Part shown: piece after piece, positions 43,358 to 53,400 of the stretch
Layout: each line of letters opens with the position of its first letter
How positions within the stretch are numbered: position 1 is the stretch's first letter
Origin: Micromonospora andamanensis
Lineage (GTDB): Bacteria; Actinomycetota; Actinomycetes; Mycobacteriales; Micromonosporaceae
Direction: 5' to 3'
Assembly (NCBI RefSeq): GCF_016863495.1
Contig: NZ_BOOZ01000022.1
Coordinates: 62,001 to 126,000 of the forward strand
Length of the DNA: 64,000 nucleotides
Program-made: the position numbers and the translations under genes
The notes under the pieces: generated by a model
Databases searched by the model: none
Told to the model about the DNA's origin: nothing
What the model saw: the letters and a program-made list of their open reading frames with translations, nothing else

Positions 43358-43687
43358 ATGTCGATGAATACCGACACCGGCTTGATGCTGAAGACCGAAG
43401 GTGACGTCGATGCCGTCGCCGATCGGCTCACCGGCAACCTCAACTCGCTGATGGACCAGCTCGCGCCGCTGTACGACCAGTGGAGGGGCGCTGGTGCCGG
43501 TTCCTTCCAGCAGGTGCGTGAGCGGTTCGACCAGGACATGGCCCGACTCAACGTCGCGCTGCGGGCGATCGCCGAGGCGGTCGGGTCTGCCGGTAAGGAC
43601 TACGACGTCAGTGACGAGGAGATCCGGGCCGACATGGATGGCGCGGGCGCCACCGCCGGCCAGATCACCGCGGCGCTGAAGCTCTGA
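43358..43687 (+). CDS. WXG100 family ESX substrate (EsxA/B-like)
   Basis: A 109-residue helical-hairpin protein with the turn motif YDQWRGAGAGSF (W-x-G). Helices on both sides are heptad-like (DAVADRLTGNLNSLMDQLAP, FDQDMARLNVALRAIAEAVG). The C-terminal part includes YDVSDEEIRADM, which fits the secretion signal YxxxD/E. The ATG at 43358 is one choice; a GTG at 43346 has a better spaced GAGGA and would give 113 residues. It forms a pair with the next gene, 15 bases downstream, and is probably secreted as their heterodimer through EccC. Confidence 0.88.
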   Translation: MSMNTDTGLMLKTEGDVDAVADRLTGNLNSLMDQLAPLYDQWRGAGAGSFQQVRERFDQDMARLNVALRAIAEAVGSAGKDYDVSDEEIRADMDGAGATAGQITAALKL

Positions 43688-43702
43688 CGGGGGAGAAGAC
43701 TC

Positions 43703-43993
43703 ATGACGGAGATTCGGTACAACTTCGCCGGGCTGAACGCCGCAGCCGACAGCTGCAACGGTGCGGTCCGGAACATAACCGGAGAGTTGGACGGGCTCAA
43801 GTCCGGCATCGCGCCGCTGCTGGCCACCTGGGACGGTGACGCCAAAGAGGCGTACTTCCAGCGGCAGACCGAGTGGGAGTCGGCCGCCAACGACCTTCGT
43901 GACCTGCTTGGTCGGATCGAGAAGGCGCTGCGCGAGTCGGCCGCGAAGATGCAGGCCCGCGAGGCGGCGAACCGCTCGAAGTTCGGCGGCTGA
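43703..43993 (+). CDS. WXG100 family ESX substrate (partner)
   Basis: A 96-residue WXG100 protein with ATWDGDAKEAYFQRQTEWES, the W-x-G turn between two long amphipathic helices. The C-terminal helix is strongly charged and ends in RSKFGG. GGGGGAGAAG lies just upstream of its ATG. It should dimerise with the preceding WXG100 protein. A strong hairpin follows, closing the eccB-esx transcript. Confidence 0.9.
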   Translation: MTEIRYNFAGLNAAADSCNGAVRNITGELDGLKSGIAPLLATWDGDAKEAYFQRQTEWESAANDLRDLLGRIEKALRESAAKMQAREAANRSKFGG

Positions 43994-44011
43994 AACGTAG
44001 ACCCGCAGCAC

Positions 44012-44039
44012 CGATGGCCCGGCCCGCGCCGGGCCATCG
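44012..44039. terminator. Bidirectional hairpin between WXG100 gene and mycosin 2
   Basis: An 11-bp perfect stem with a six-base loop (CCCGCG), 19 bases after the WXG100 stop and 55 bases after the convergent mycosin 2 stop on the other strand. It is likely a shared terminator. No T-tract is present. Confidence 0.7.
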
Positions 44040-44093
44040 TCGTCTGTGCCGCAAGCAGCGGTCACCGTCCGACGTGTTCCGCCGACGCCGCTG

Positions 44094-45392
44094 TCACCCG
44101 CGCGGCATCGAGCTCGGTACCCGGAAGAAGATCTCCTCGGGCTCGTCGATATCGGAATCGGTCGGCGGCGGCGCCGACGGGCGGGTGGGCCGCCACCGTG
44201 TGCGGCGACCGCGTGGCAGCAGCGTGGCAAGCACCGCGACTCCGACCGCCATCGCGGCAAGCCCGAGGCCGATCCAGAGGGCCAGCCGACCGAACAGCGC
44301 CCAGCGCTCCGCGCGCGCCTGTGCCGCTGCGTCGTACGGCACGTCGGGCAGCGGAGGTTGAGCCACCGGTGCCCCGGTGGTCAGCCGTTCGGTGACCGCC
44401 CGGTACGGGTTCACCACCCCGCTGCCGTAGCCGCGCGTGGCGTCGCCCCGGGCCGGATCGGCGGTGGCGAGTATTCGTCGGGTGACTTCCCGGGCCGACA
44501 GATTGGGCTCCGCCGCGCGGACAAGTGCGGCTGTCGCACTCACCATCGGGGCGGCGAAACTGGTGCCGTCGTAGGCTCCGTGTCCGAACAGCCGGGTAGC
44601 GGCCACCACCGCACCGCCCGGGGCGCTGATGTCCACGTACGGCCCGATCTGGGACTGCCGGATCCGGGCGCCGTACTGATCGATGGCGCCTACGCCGATC
44701 ACGCCGTCGTAGGCCGCGGGGTAGGGCACCGGATCGGGGCGAGCGCCGTCCTGATGCTTGTTGCCGGCGGCGGCGACCAGCACGACGTCCTTGTCCAGGG
44801 CGTAGCGCACGGCCTGCTCCACGTCGCGGTCCGGCTGGTAGAGCGTCACCGACAGGTTGATCACATCGGCGCCGTCATCGACCGCGTACCGGATCGCCTG
44901 GGCGAAGACGGCGCCGGTGACGGTGTCACCACCGGCACCCGGGCCGTCGTTGGCGTTGCGTTCACTGATCCTTACCGGCACGATCGCGACATCCGGGGCG
45001 AGGCCGTGAAAGCCGACGCCGTCCTGCCGACCGGCAGCGATGATGCTGGCCACGGCGGTGCCGTGGGACACGCAGTCCACATCGCCTCCAGAGGCGCCGC
45101 GCAGGGCGTCGAAGCCGCTGGTCACCCGGCCGGCCATCTGAGGGTGGCTGCTGTCGGTGCCGGAGTCGACGACCGCCACCCGCACTCCCGCCCCGGTGCT
45201 GAACGGCCACACGCGTTGCGGGGCGAGCCACCGCTGATGCCAGGGCGTCTCGGTGTTGACCTCTCCCGGATCGCTCGGATTGTCGCAAATCGCCGGTGCG
45301 GCAGCCGCCGGGCTCGCGACGGGAATCGTCAACGCCGTGGCCATAAGTGTCCCTACCAGCGCGAACGTCGTCACAGGACGGTCCCGGAACAT
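44094..45392 (-). CDS. mycP: Mycosin 2 (type VII secretion-associated subtilisin protease)
   Basis: A 432-residue membrane-anchored subtilase with a signal peptide (TTFALVGTLMATALTIPVAS). The catalytic triad is complete and canonical: Asp76 (VAVVDSGTD), His110 (CVSHGTAVASIIAA), Ser278 (YDGTSFAAPMVSATAALV), with Asn211 at the oxyanion hole. A membrane helix near residue 375 (WIGLGLAAMAVGVAVLATLL) precedes a charged tail. It differs strongly from mycosin 1. Two mycosins in one locus suggest a division of labour, for example one structural and one that cleaves substrates. It is divergent from the YbaB-effector operon. Confidence 0.9.
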   Translation of the reverse strand: MFRDRPVTTFALVGTLMATALTIPVASPAAAAPAICDNPSDPGEVNTETPWHQRWLAPQRVWPFSTGAGVRVAVVDSGTDSSHPQMAGRVTSGFDALRGASGGDVDCVSHGTAVASIIAAGRQDGVGFHGLAPDVAIVPVRISERNANDGPGAGGDTVTGAVFAQAIRYAVDDGADVINLSVTLYQPDRDVEQAVRYALDKDVVLVAAAGNKHQDGARPDPVPYPAAYDGVIGVGAIDQYGARIRQSQIGPYVDISAPGGAVVAATRLFGHGAYDGTSFAAPMVSATAALVRAAEPNLSAREVTRRILATADPARGDATRGYGSGVVNPYRAVTERLTTGAPVAQPPLPDVPYDAAAQARAERWALFGRLALWIGLGLAAMAVGVAVLATLLPRGRRTRWRPTRPSAPPPTDSDIDEPEEIFFRVPSSMPRG

Positions 45393-45543
45393 GTCTGCAC
45401 GCCTCCCGTCAACCGGTCCCGCTGCATCCTAGCCGCGGGTGGCCGCCAGACCGGGCACCCCGATGTCGTGCCCATTCAGTATGGTCGAGTTGTCACGCCC
45501 GGGCGTGGGCGGCGGATCAGACCTGCGCGGGGAGGAACACGCC

Positions 45544-45936
45544 ATGGACGTACAGGCGCTTCGCGCCCGTGCCGACGAGCTGATGGCGCAGTTCGAGCGG
45601 ATGCGCTCCGGCGTCGGCGACCTGCAGCAGCAGCTCAAGACGGTGAAGGCCACTGTCACCTCCGAAGACGGCTTGGTCACCGTGACTGTCGGTCCCCGTG
45701 GTCAGGTGACGAAGGTCGAGTTCGACCCGCGGATCTACCGCCGGCCCAACTCCAAGGAGCTCTCCGCCACGGTCACCGAGACGATCCGGCGGGCGACCGA
45801 GCAGGCCATGGCGGAGGTCGAGAAGCTGGTTCGACCGTTCGTGCCGGACAGTCAGTTCCAGGCCTACATCGATCACGATCTCGACGGCATCTTCCGTCAG
45901 CTGGACAGCGAACTGCCCGGGGAGGAGAGACGATGA
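45544..45936 (+). CDS. YbaB/EbfC family protein (EspL-like)
   Basis: A 130-residue protein of the YbaB/EbfC family. It has a long N-terminal helix (MDVQALRARADELMAQFERM), a central beta hairpin (DGLVTVTVGPRGQVTKVEFD) and a helical C-terminus. In mycobacterial ESX-1 loci the related EspL supports substrate stability, while others bind DNA. GGGGAGG lies nine bases before the ATG at 45544. Its stop overlaps the next start (ATGA), and the operon continues into the giant effector gene, so a chaperone role for the effector is plausible. Confidence 0.8.
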   Translation: MDVQALRARADELMAQFERMRSGVGDLQQQLKTVKATVTSEDGLVTVTVGPRGQVTKVEFDPRIYRRPNSKELSATVTETIRRATEQAMAEVEKLVRPFVPDSQFQAYIDHDLDGIFRQLDSELPGEERR

Positions 45937-46274
45937 GCGAGTTGCGCGAAACATTCGTCAAGCCTGACGCTGCCCTGGAGGGCGCCAACGAGCTCGGTGC
46001 GGCCGGCGCTCGGCTCGCCATGACCTGGCAGAACCTCGCCGCGACGATCGGGACGCTGAACGGCGACCGGCCCTGGGGTGACGACGAGCCGGGCAACGAG
46101 TTCAACAAGAACTATCTCGGCGGCGACGATCAGCCTGCGCAGCGGGTCCTCGACCTCGCCGCGGATCTCGTGCCACTGGTCGAGGTGCTGGGGCCCACCG
46201 TCAAGGGGGCGGTCGAGGGGACCGTCGACACCGACGACATGGTCAAGACGCTGTTCGGCGGCGACGACAAGTAG
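45933..46274 (+). CDS. Small WXG-like/EspC-like protein coupled to the effector operon
   Basis: A 113-residue protein, translationally coupled to the YbaB gene by an ATGA overlap and 45 bases upstream of the effector. An N-terminal helix (VKPDAALEGANELGAAGARLA) is followed by GDRPWGDDEPGNEFNKNYLG, a turn like those of WXG100-related chaperone-substrate proteins (EspC and relatives), and by a second helix QRVLDLAADLVPLVEVLG. It probably pairs with the CpnT-like N-terminus of the giant protein for export. The exact family is uncertain. Confidence 0.7.
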   Translation: MSELRETFVKPDAALEGANELGAAGARLAMTWQNLAATIGTLNGDRPWGDDEPGNEFNKNYLGGDDQPAQRVLDLAADLVPLVEVLGPTVKGAVEGTVDTDDMVKTLFGGDDK

Positions 46275-46319
46275 CAGCTCGCCCGCTACGGGTCGACATC
46301 GGACAGAGGGGCTATCGGG

Positions 46320-47400
46320 GTGGCGGTACCCAATCCCAGGAACTCGCTGGGCGAGTACGCGTGGGTCTGGGACGCCATTTGCTGGGTGAGCGCCGGTGAG
46401 GCGTGGCCCAGCGGCGACGAGGACCGGATGCGGGAGCTGGCCGACGCGTGGCAGGCGTTGGCCGACACGGTAAGCGAGACGCTCGGCCAGGCCGATCCGG
46501 CGGTCATGAAGATCCTGCAGAGCTGGGGCGGCGGTGCCGGCGAGGCGTTCGGCGGGCTGTGGAACCAGCTCGGGGTGGATCCGAACACCGGCCTGCCGCT
46601 GATTCAGGAGATCTCGGCCGCGTACGCCGCCGGCTGTGACCAGGCGGCTCTGGAGATCGAGTACGCGAAGCTGACAGTGCTGATCGCGGTCATCATCACC
46701 GTGATCGCGGTTTTCGTCGCGCTGCTGATGGCCTGGCTGGGTGGGGTGTCGGCAGGTGCCATCCCGGGCATCCTGGCTGGCGGTCGACAGGCGGTGACGG
46801 TCGCCTTCCGGCGGTTGATCGCTCAGATGGGTCGGCAACTGCTGACCCGGGCGGGAATGCGGGCCGCTCTGCGGATGGCCGGCACCCGGATCGGCCAGAT
46901 GGTCACCAGTCAGGGCTTCCGGCAGGGCCTCAACCGCCTCGGCCGTGAGTTGCTGGAGGAGATCGGCGAAGAGCTGATCATCGACGTCGGCGCTCAGGCG
47001 TACCAGATGCACACCGGCGAGCGGCGTCAGTGGGACGGCAACCGAACCCTCACCGCTGGTGTGGGTGGCGCGTACGGTGCGGTGCTCGGCACCGGCATGA
47101 GCTGGGCTGGCCGGCGGGCGGCACCCCGGATGCCGTTCTCGTTCAGCCCGTCACAGCTCTCTTTCCGGGGCAGTGGCCTGGTCCGCTGGGGCAGCACGAG
47201 CCTCGCCTCCGGTGCTCAGAACGCCGTCGTCTCGCCGGCCGCCAGCGTGCTCGCCAACGGCACGATCAACGGGCAGTGGGCCATGCCCGGTGCGGATGCG
47301 TTCCTGGGCGGTTTCGCCAGCGGCGCCGGCCGTACCGGGGCGACCCTTGCCGGCGGCGCCGCCGGCAATCTGGGTGCGCGGGTCACCAACTGGGGCCTTG
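46320..47400 (+). other. CpnT-like N-terminal secretion domain and membrane segment of the giant frame
   Basis: Residues 1-100 are helical and contain WPSGDEDRMRELADAWQALA, close in pattern to the N-terminal domain of CpnT-like outer-membrane channel/toxin proteins, and SWGGGAGEAFGGLW, a W-x-G turn as in WXG100 proteins. A hydrophobic segment (LTVLIAVIITVIAVFVALLM) lies at residues 118-137. A second, Gly/Ala-rich amphipathic region follows to about residue 360. This part should pair with the small upstream protein and direct export through EccC. Confidence 0.75.
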
Positions 47401-50400
47401 GCAACATGGGGATCAACCTGGCGCCCGGCACCGGCCCCGCCGCGGGCGGGATCGGTCCGGGTGTCGGAGGCGCGAACGGCCTCGGTGATCTTGGCGGCGG
47501 CGCCAACGGTGCTGGTGCCGGGTCCACCGGCGATGGTTCCACCTCGGGTGCCGGCGCGACAGGTAGCGGCGCGGGCTCGGCGTCGGATGGCGGATCTTCC
47601 GCCTCCGGTGGTGACTCCGGAACTGCCGCCGGCGGAGCCGGTTCGGACGGCACGGGCAGCTCCAGTGGAGCAGGCGGGACTTCCGGTGCCGGGACGACCG
47701 GGACGGGCGACGGCGCGAGCCAGAGCGGCACGGTCCCCGACAGCGGGGCGGGGTCGATCAGCCTCGCGCCCCCTACGTCGGACGCTTCCGCAACGCCGGC
47801 GAGCGATGTGGCAGGTGCGCCCACCGGGGACGCGGCCAACGCCGCCGACACGTCGCCGGTCGAGGGCTCCACCGACAGACCGACGGTTGTCCCCGCCGGC
47901 GCGGTGACCACGGCGCCGGACGGCTCGCCTGCCGTCGGCGACGTCACCGCCACCAACGACCAGAACGGTGCGCCGGAAAGCCGAGGTGCGCCAGCCACCG
48001 AATCGCCTGGCACCCACCGGACCGACACGAACACCAGCACCGGCGGCAACGACCGGACAGTGAACGAGGCGTCGGGCCAGAACGACGGTGGGACGGTCGC
48101 CGGCCCGTCAACGGACGTCACCACCACCGCACCACCTGGCGACGGTTCGACCGGGTCCGGTCGAACTGTGACCGACAGCCCGGCGCGTGACGTCACCGAC
48201 GCCAGCCCGGTCGACACCGCAGGCCCGTCCGTCGCCTCGGATGTGCCCCCCACGGTGCTACCAGGCACACCGACCGCGGCCCCGGTGACGACGCCGCCCG
48301 GCGCTCCGGCGGTCGGTACCCCGCCAGGCACGGCCACGCCCGCCGGTCCGACCACCGCGACGAACCCGGCTCCCACCGCCGGGACACCGGCCACGACCGG
48401 CCCCCAGGCGGCGAGCACTCCGAACGCCTCGACGCCGACCACGACCGGCACACCGACCACGGGTACGAACCCTCAGCAGCCCACCGGAAACACCGCCGCG
48501 CAACCGACTCCCGGTCGTGGCACGCCGGTCGGGCCGGCGGTCATTCCGACGGCGGCGAACACGGCGGGCTCGATCTCGCTCGCACCAGCCGCTGGCCCGA
48601 ACACGACAAACCCCACCCAGCCGGCCGCCGGACCCACCCAGCAGGTCGGGCCCACCCAGCAGCCGGCAACACCGGCCCAGCAGACCCCGGCTCAACCGAC
48701 TCCGTCCAGCGCTCGGCCGGACACGACGCCTGTGCCAGTCGAGCCGTCCGCCCCGACGGTGCCGACACAGACGGCGGGCATCGATTCGACGACGCCCCCT
48801 GTCGACGCCACTCCCCCCGCCGGCACGGACACGGCTGCGGATCCGAACCCAGAGCGGACCGACCAGGCGCAGCAGAGCACCGACGGTCCGGTGGTGATCC
48901 CGGTGCCGACAAGCAGCGGCACCCTCCAGGGCGGGCCGACAAACCCCGGCCCCGAGACCGCGACCGGCCCGGTCGACCCGCAGACCCTCAGACGGTCCGA
49001 GGGGCCGACCGGCCGCGGTACCCACAGCTGGCAGCTGGCTCCGACCTCGGTCGACGGCGATCCGAACGGCCCCGAAGCCGAGCGCGCGCTGATCGAGGCG
49101 TCACGGACGCTTGCCGAGACTGTCCGGACGGCGATCAAGTCCGCCACGGTCTCCAAGACCAAGCAGCCCGGCATGGCCGGTGCGTTGCTGATGCCCGATG
49201 GCACCATCACGACGCACACCAGCATGACCGCCGACAAGGGAACAAAACCGCCCACACAGCCCCGGGTACATCCGCTTGCGCAGGCGGCACTGGACCGCAT
49301 CGCGGCGAACCTTGTCGATGGTGTGGGGGGTGGGCACGGGAAGTGTGCCGAGGTTGCCCTGGTTTCCGACCAGCTCTACCTACTGGAACAGCAATGGCGG
49401 GACGCCCGGGAGCCCGGCACCTTCGAGCAGTACGCCCTGAACGCTCTGCAAGGCGCCAAGATCGTTACTCACCAGGTCAAGTCGGCTAAATCTGCCGGTG
49501 TCACGTACGAGCTTGGGCATTATCGGCCGCCGTGCCGATCGTGCGCGCATTTCCTGCCAGGGTTCAATATCGAACCGATCACCGATCCGGATCGTGACGT
49601 CACTGTCTACCAGCCGTCCGTACCCGGTGTGGTGGGCAACGGGCTTCCGCTGAGCGACAACCGGCCGTACGGGCAGCCGGAGGGCCTGCTGCCGCCGGAC
49701 CAAGCCGACCAGGATGCGCTCGACGCGGCCGTGCCTCGGGACCCAGCCACTGGAAGACCTGCGGTTCACCCGGATCCGCGTGTCGGCTCGTGGGCAGGGC
49801 TGCTCAACGATGGTGGGCCGACCGTCCCGGGACGCAACACGAACTGCGCCGATGTTGGGCTCTCCGTCCTGTCGGCCTGGTACGGCCGTCCCGAGGTAGC
49901 GGCGCCTACGGTCCCGTCAGCCGAAGTGGAGCGGGGCAGCACGGCTCGGCAGGAACAGGCCTTGCGGTCCAGCTTCGGCCATCAGGGTAGCGGTGCTCCC
50001 GCCTTGGACACGGTCGCTGAAGCTCTGCGAGCGGCTGGGCCCGGTGCTGCGGCGATCATCATCGGCAGTTCTCCGGACGGTAGTGGTCGGGCGCACACGT
50101 GGAATGCGGTGAACCACGAGGGCACTGTCATCTGGGTGGACGGCCAGCGTCGGAGCATCTCCGATGGCGACCCGCTCTACGCCGACCAGGTGGGGGATGT
50201 CTGGGCGATCGTGCTGGATGCCGAGGGTGATCCGGTCAGCCAGGCGCAGCCCGAGGCCAGCACACCCGCTCCGGTCCCGCCGGCCTCGACCGCCGACGTG
50301 CCGGCGGGAGGCCGGGATCAGAACGACTCCCCGACCGGCCGGCCAGGCGCAGGTGTCGACCCGAACAGCCCGGACCGTACGCCGGGCGGCCCGACAAGTC

Positions 50401-53400
50401 CCGACGGGACACCGGCCGGCCCGAACAACCCAGAGGGACCGCCGGCCGATCCGAACAGTTCCGACGGGACGCCAGCCGTCCCGCCTGACTCGGGCATGAC
50501 ATCGGGCGATCCGAATCTGGAGGGCGATCCCGACCCGGGCCCCGAGGGCGCGCCGGATTCGGACGTCGAGGGGAATCCCGATCCGGGCGTCTGGCCGGAC
50601 ATGCAGGGCTGGCCGATGCCGGACACCCGACAGTTCGGGCCGGAGCAGTTGGCGCCACTTGAGGATCCGCAGTACCAGGACGATGTCGAGGACAGTCTGC
50701 GAACCCCGGAAGGCTACGAGGTCTACGCCGACCCCTCCACCCACCCGTACGGCCAGCTGATCAACGACGGTGGGCCGGATCAGCCTGGCCGGGCCAACAA
50801 CTGCGTCGACACGATCCTCGCGGCGCTGGCCAGCTTCTACGGCGATCCGCAGGTCTCGCACCCACGTTGGCCGGACCGGCTCGACGACGGGACGGTCGAC
50901 ACCACGCTCGGTGAGTTGAACGGCTTCGGCCGGATCGAAAGTTGGATAGGCGGCGACTGGACCGGAGACAACGACGCTCTACCGGGTACGCCCGCCGAGC
51001 GTTCGGCCGCACTCGCCGACCAGTACGAGCAGCTGTCCCAGCGGGTTCTCGACGCGGGCCCGGGCGCGGCAGCGGTCATCGCCGTCGACTGGATCCTGTT
51101 CGACGAGAACACCGGCGACCCACTGCTCGACGCCGAGGGCAACACGCAGCCCGCCGGTGAGCACGTCTTCCTGCTCGTCTATCCGGAAGGCGCGGACGGG
51201 CCGGTGTGGTGGGATCCGCAGTTCGGCAGCACCACCACCGATCCGCTGCCCGGCGACTATGTTGGACTGACGCACAACCTGTGGTCGATGGAGGTGCAGC
51301 CCGCCCATGCCGATGAGCAGGGAGGAAGCCCGGCAACTGATGACCAGGCTGCTGGGGACGGACAACCCGGTGGCGGTGTTCCCGTTCGAGTTCGGCTGGG
51401 CAGCCCAGGAGACGCTCTCCCCGCAGCAGCGGACGCAGGGTCGGCAACTGGGCCAGGGGGTCTTCATCATCGACCAGACGGGAGTGGTGACCGTACATCC
51501 CAGCCTGCCACCACCGTTGATCATGAAACGGTACGCGGCGGCCCGCCGGGAGGGCCGGATCACCGGCCGGCAGGTCTGGCCGGCCCCGGATCCGATGGAC
51601 TGAGCGACGCTGACGCCGCACCGGGCAGCGACCCTGTCGGGAGTCCCTACCTGGACGGACTGCCGGACACCGACCGGGCCACCCTGCTCGACGCCCTGAC
51701 CGAGGCGGCGGCGGAGGCCGACCAGATCCTGGCCGACCTGCAGAGCGTCAACGCCGAGGTGAACGCGCAGCTCGGGCTGACCGGTGCCGACGCGCTCAGC
51801 ACCCTCGGCGAACAGCACCGGGTCAAGGGCGCCGAGTCTCTGGCCCGCAAGTACCGCACCGAGCTGGAGCCCCTCGGGTACGACGTCGGCTCGGCGTTGG
51901 ACACCGTCAACGACGTGGTGCGGTTCTCGGTGCGGGGACCGGAGACCGAGGCGTACGGGCCGGCGGTGGATGCGCTCCTCGCCTCGCTGGAGGCCCAGGG
52001 CTATCAGGTCACCGACCTGAAGAACTTCTGGCACCCCGGAAACCGTTTCTTCGGTCTGAACTGCACGCTCACGGCACCGTCCGGGCGTACCTTCGAGCTG
52101 CAGTTCCCGACCGACACCAGCTACAACGTCGGCAAGCAGACCCACGACCAGTACGAGGTGATGCGCGACCCGGCGCAGTCGCCGGCCGCCCGCGTAAACG
52201 CGTTCCTCGACATCCTGGCAGTGAACAAGTCCAACGGCATCGCGGCGAGCATGCCGGGGGGCATGGACAGCGCCCGGTTCGACACGCCCAAGGACACCAG
52301 CTTCGCGAAGTGGATGGCATCGCCTCGGCAGGCGAGTATCCGGGAGTCGTACCTCGACTGGCTCGGGCAGCAGGGCCTGACGTTCGCCGATGTGCTCGCC
52401 GCGCGAGGATTGGCCATGTCCGACCTGCCGGGTCTGGACCCTGACCTGATGGGGGGCGTGCATGGCAGCGCTGACGTTCGGCTACTTCCTCCTCCGGAGA
52501 CCGGAGGATCCGGACGGCCCGCCGGTAAACCTGATCGCGGAGGCGGACAGCACCGGGCCGACCCAGGCGGTGATCTGGGACCGACCGAAGCAGGCGTGGA
52601 CGTTCCGTCCGGACGTGGCGGCGGCGATCCTGTGGGCGAATCCGGAGCGCCACGAGATCCAGCAGGTCGACCGGGCGACGGCCGAGCGCCAGGTGGCGCA
52701 CTTCACGACGGTGCCGTTGCCGACGGAGGACGAGCTGACGGAGATCTGCCGCTCGGCAATCTGACCGCTGACCTTCCCGGCGGGCCTGCCTCGTCGGTGC
52801 CGCTCGACACGGATCACGGGCTGGCGCAGACCCGCCGGCTCGGGCCGGGCGAACTGGCGCCGCTGGAGGACCCGGGATACCAGTGGGGCGTCGAGCAGAG
52901 CCTACGTACACCGGACGGGTATCTGCTGTTCGCCGACCCCTCCACCCATCCGTACGGGCAGTTGGTGAACGACGGCGGACCGGACCAGCCGGGGCGCGCC
53001 AACAACTGTCTGGACTCCTCGCTCTCGGCGCTGTCCAGCTTCTTCGGCGACCCCCGGGTGTCCTTCCCCCGCTGGCCGGACGTTCGTCCGGACGGTTCGA
53101 TCGAGACGGTTACCGGCGAGGCGAGTGGGCTCGACCGAGCCGAGGAGTGGCTCGGCGTCGACTGGTCCGGTGGGTCGGAGGGGCTGCCCACGACACCGGC
53201 GGAGCACGAGGCGGCGGTCGCCGAGCAGTACGCGCAACTTCATCAGCGTGTCGCGGCGGCCGGTCCAGGTTCGGCGGCCCTCGTTGTGGCCGAATGGGTC
53301 AGGACGGATCCCCGCACCGGTGAACTCGTCCTCGACAATGGGCACGTACAGGTACAGGACTCGCACGCCTTCGTCGTGGTCTATCCCGAGGGCGCCGACG

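Noticed and set aside
50164..50499. A +1-frame gene after papain domain A
   Set aside because: The only open frame there is Arg/Pro/Ser-rich shadow sequence with no similarity to the three real +1-frame genes.
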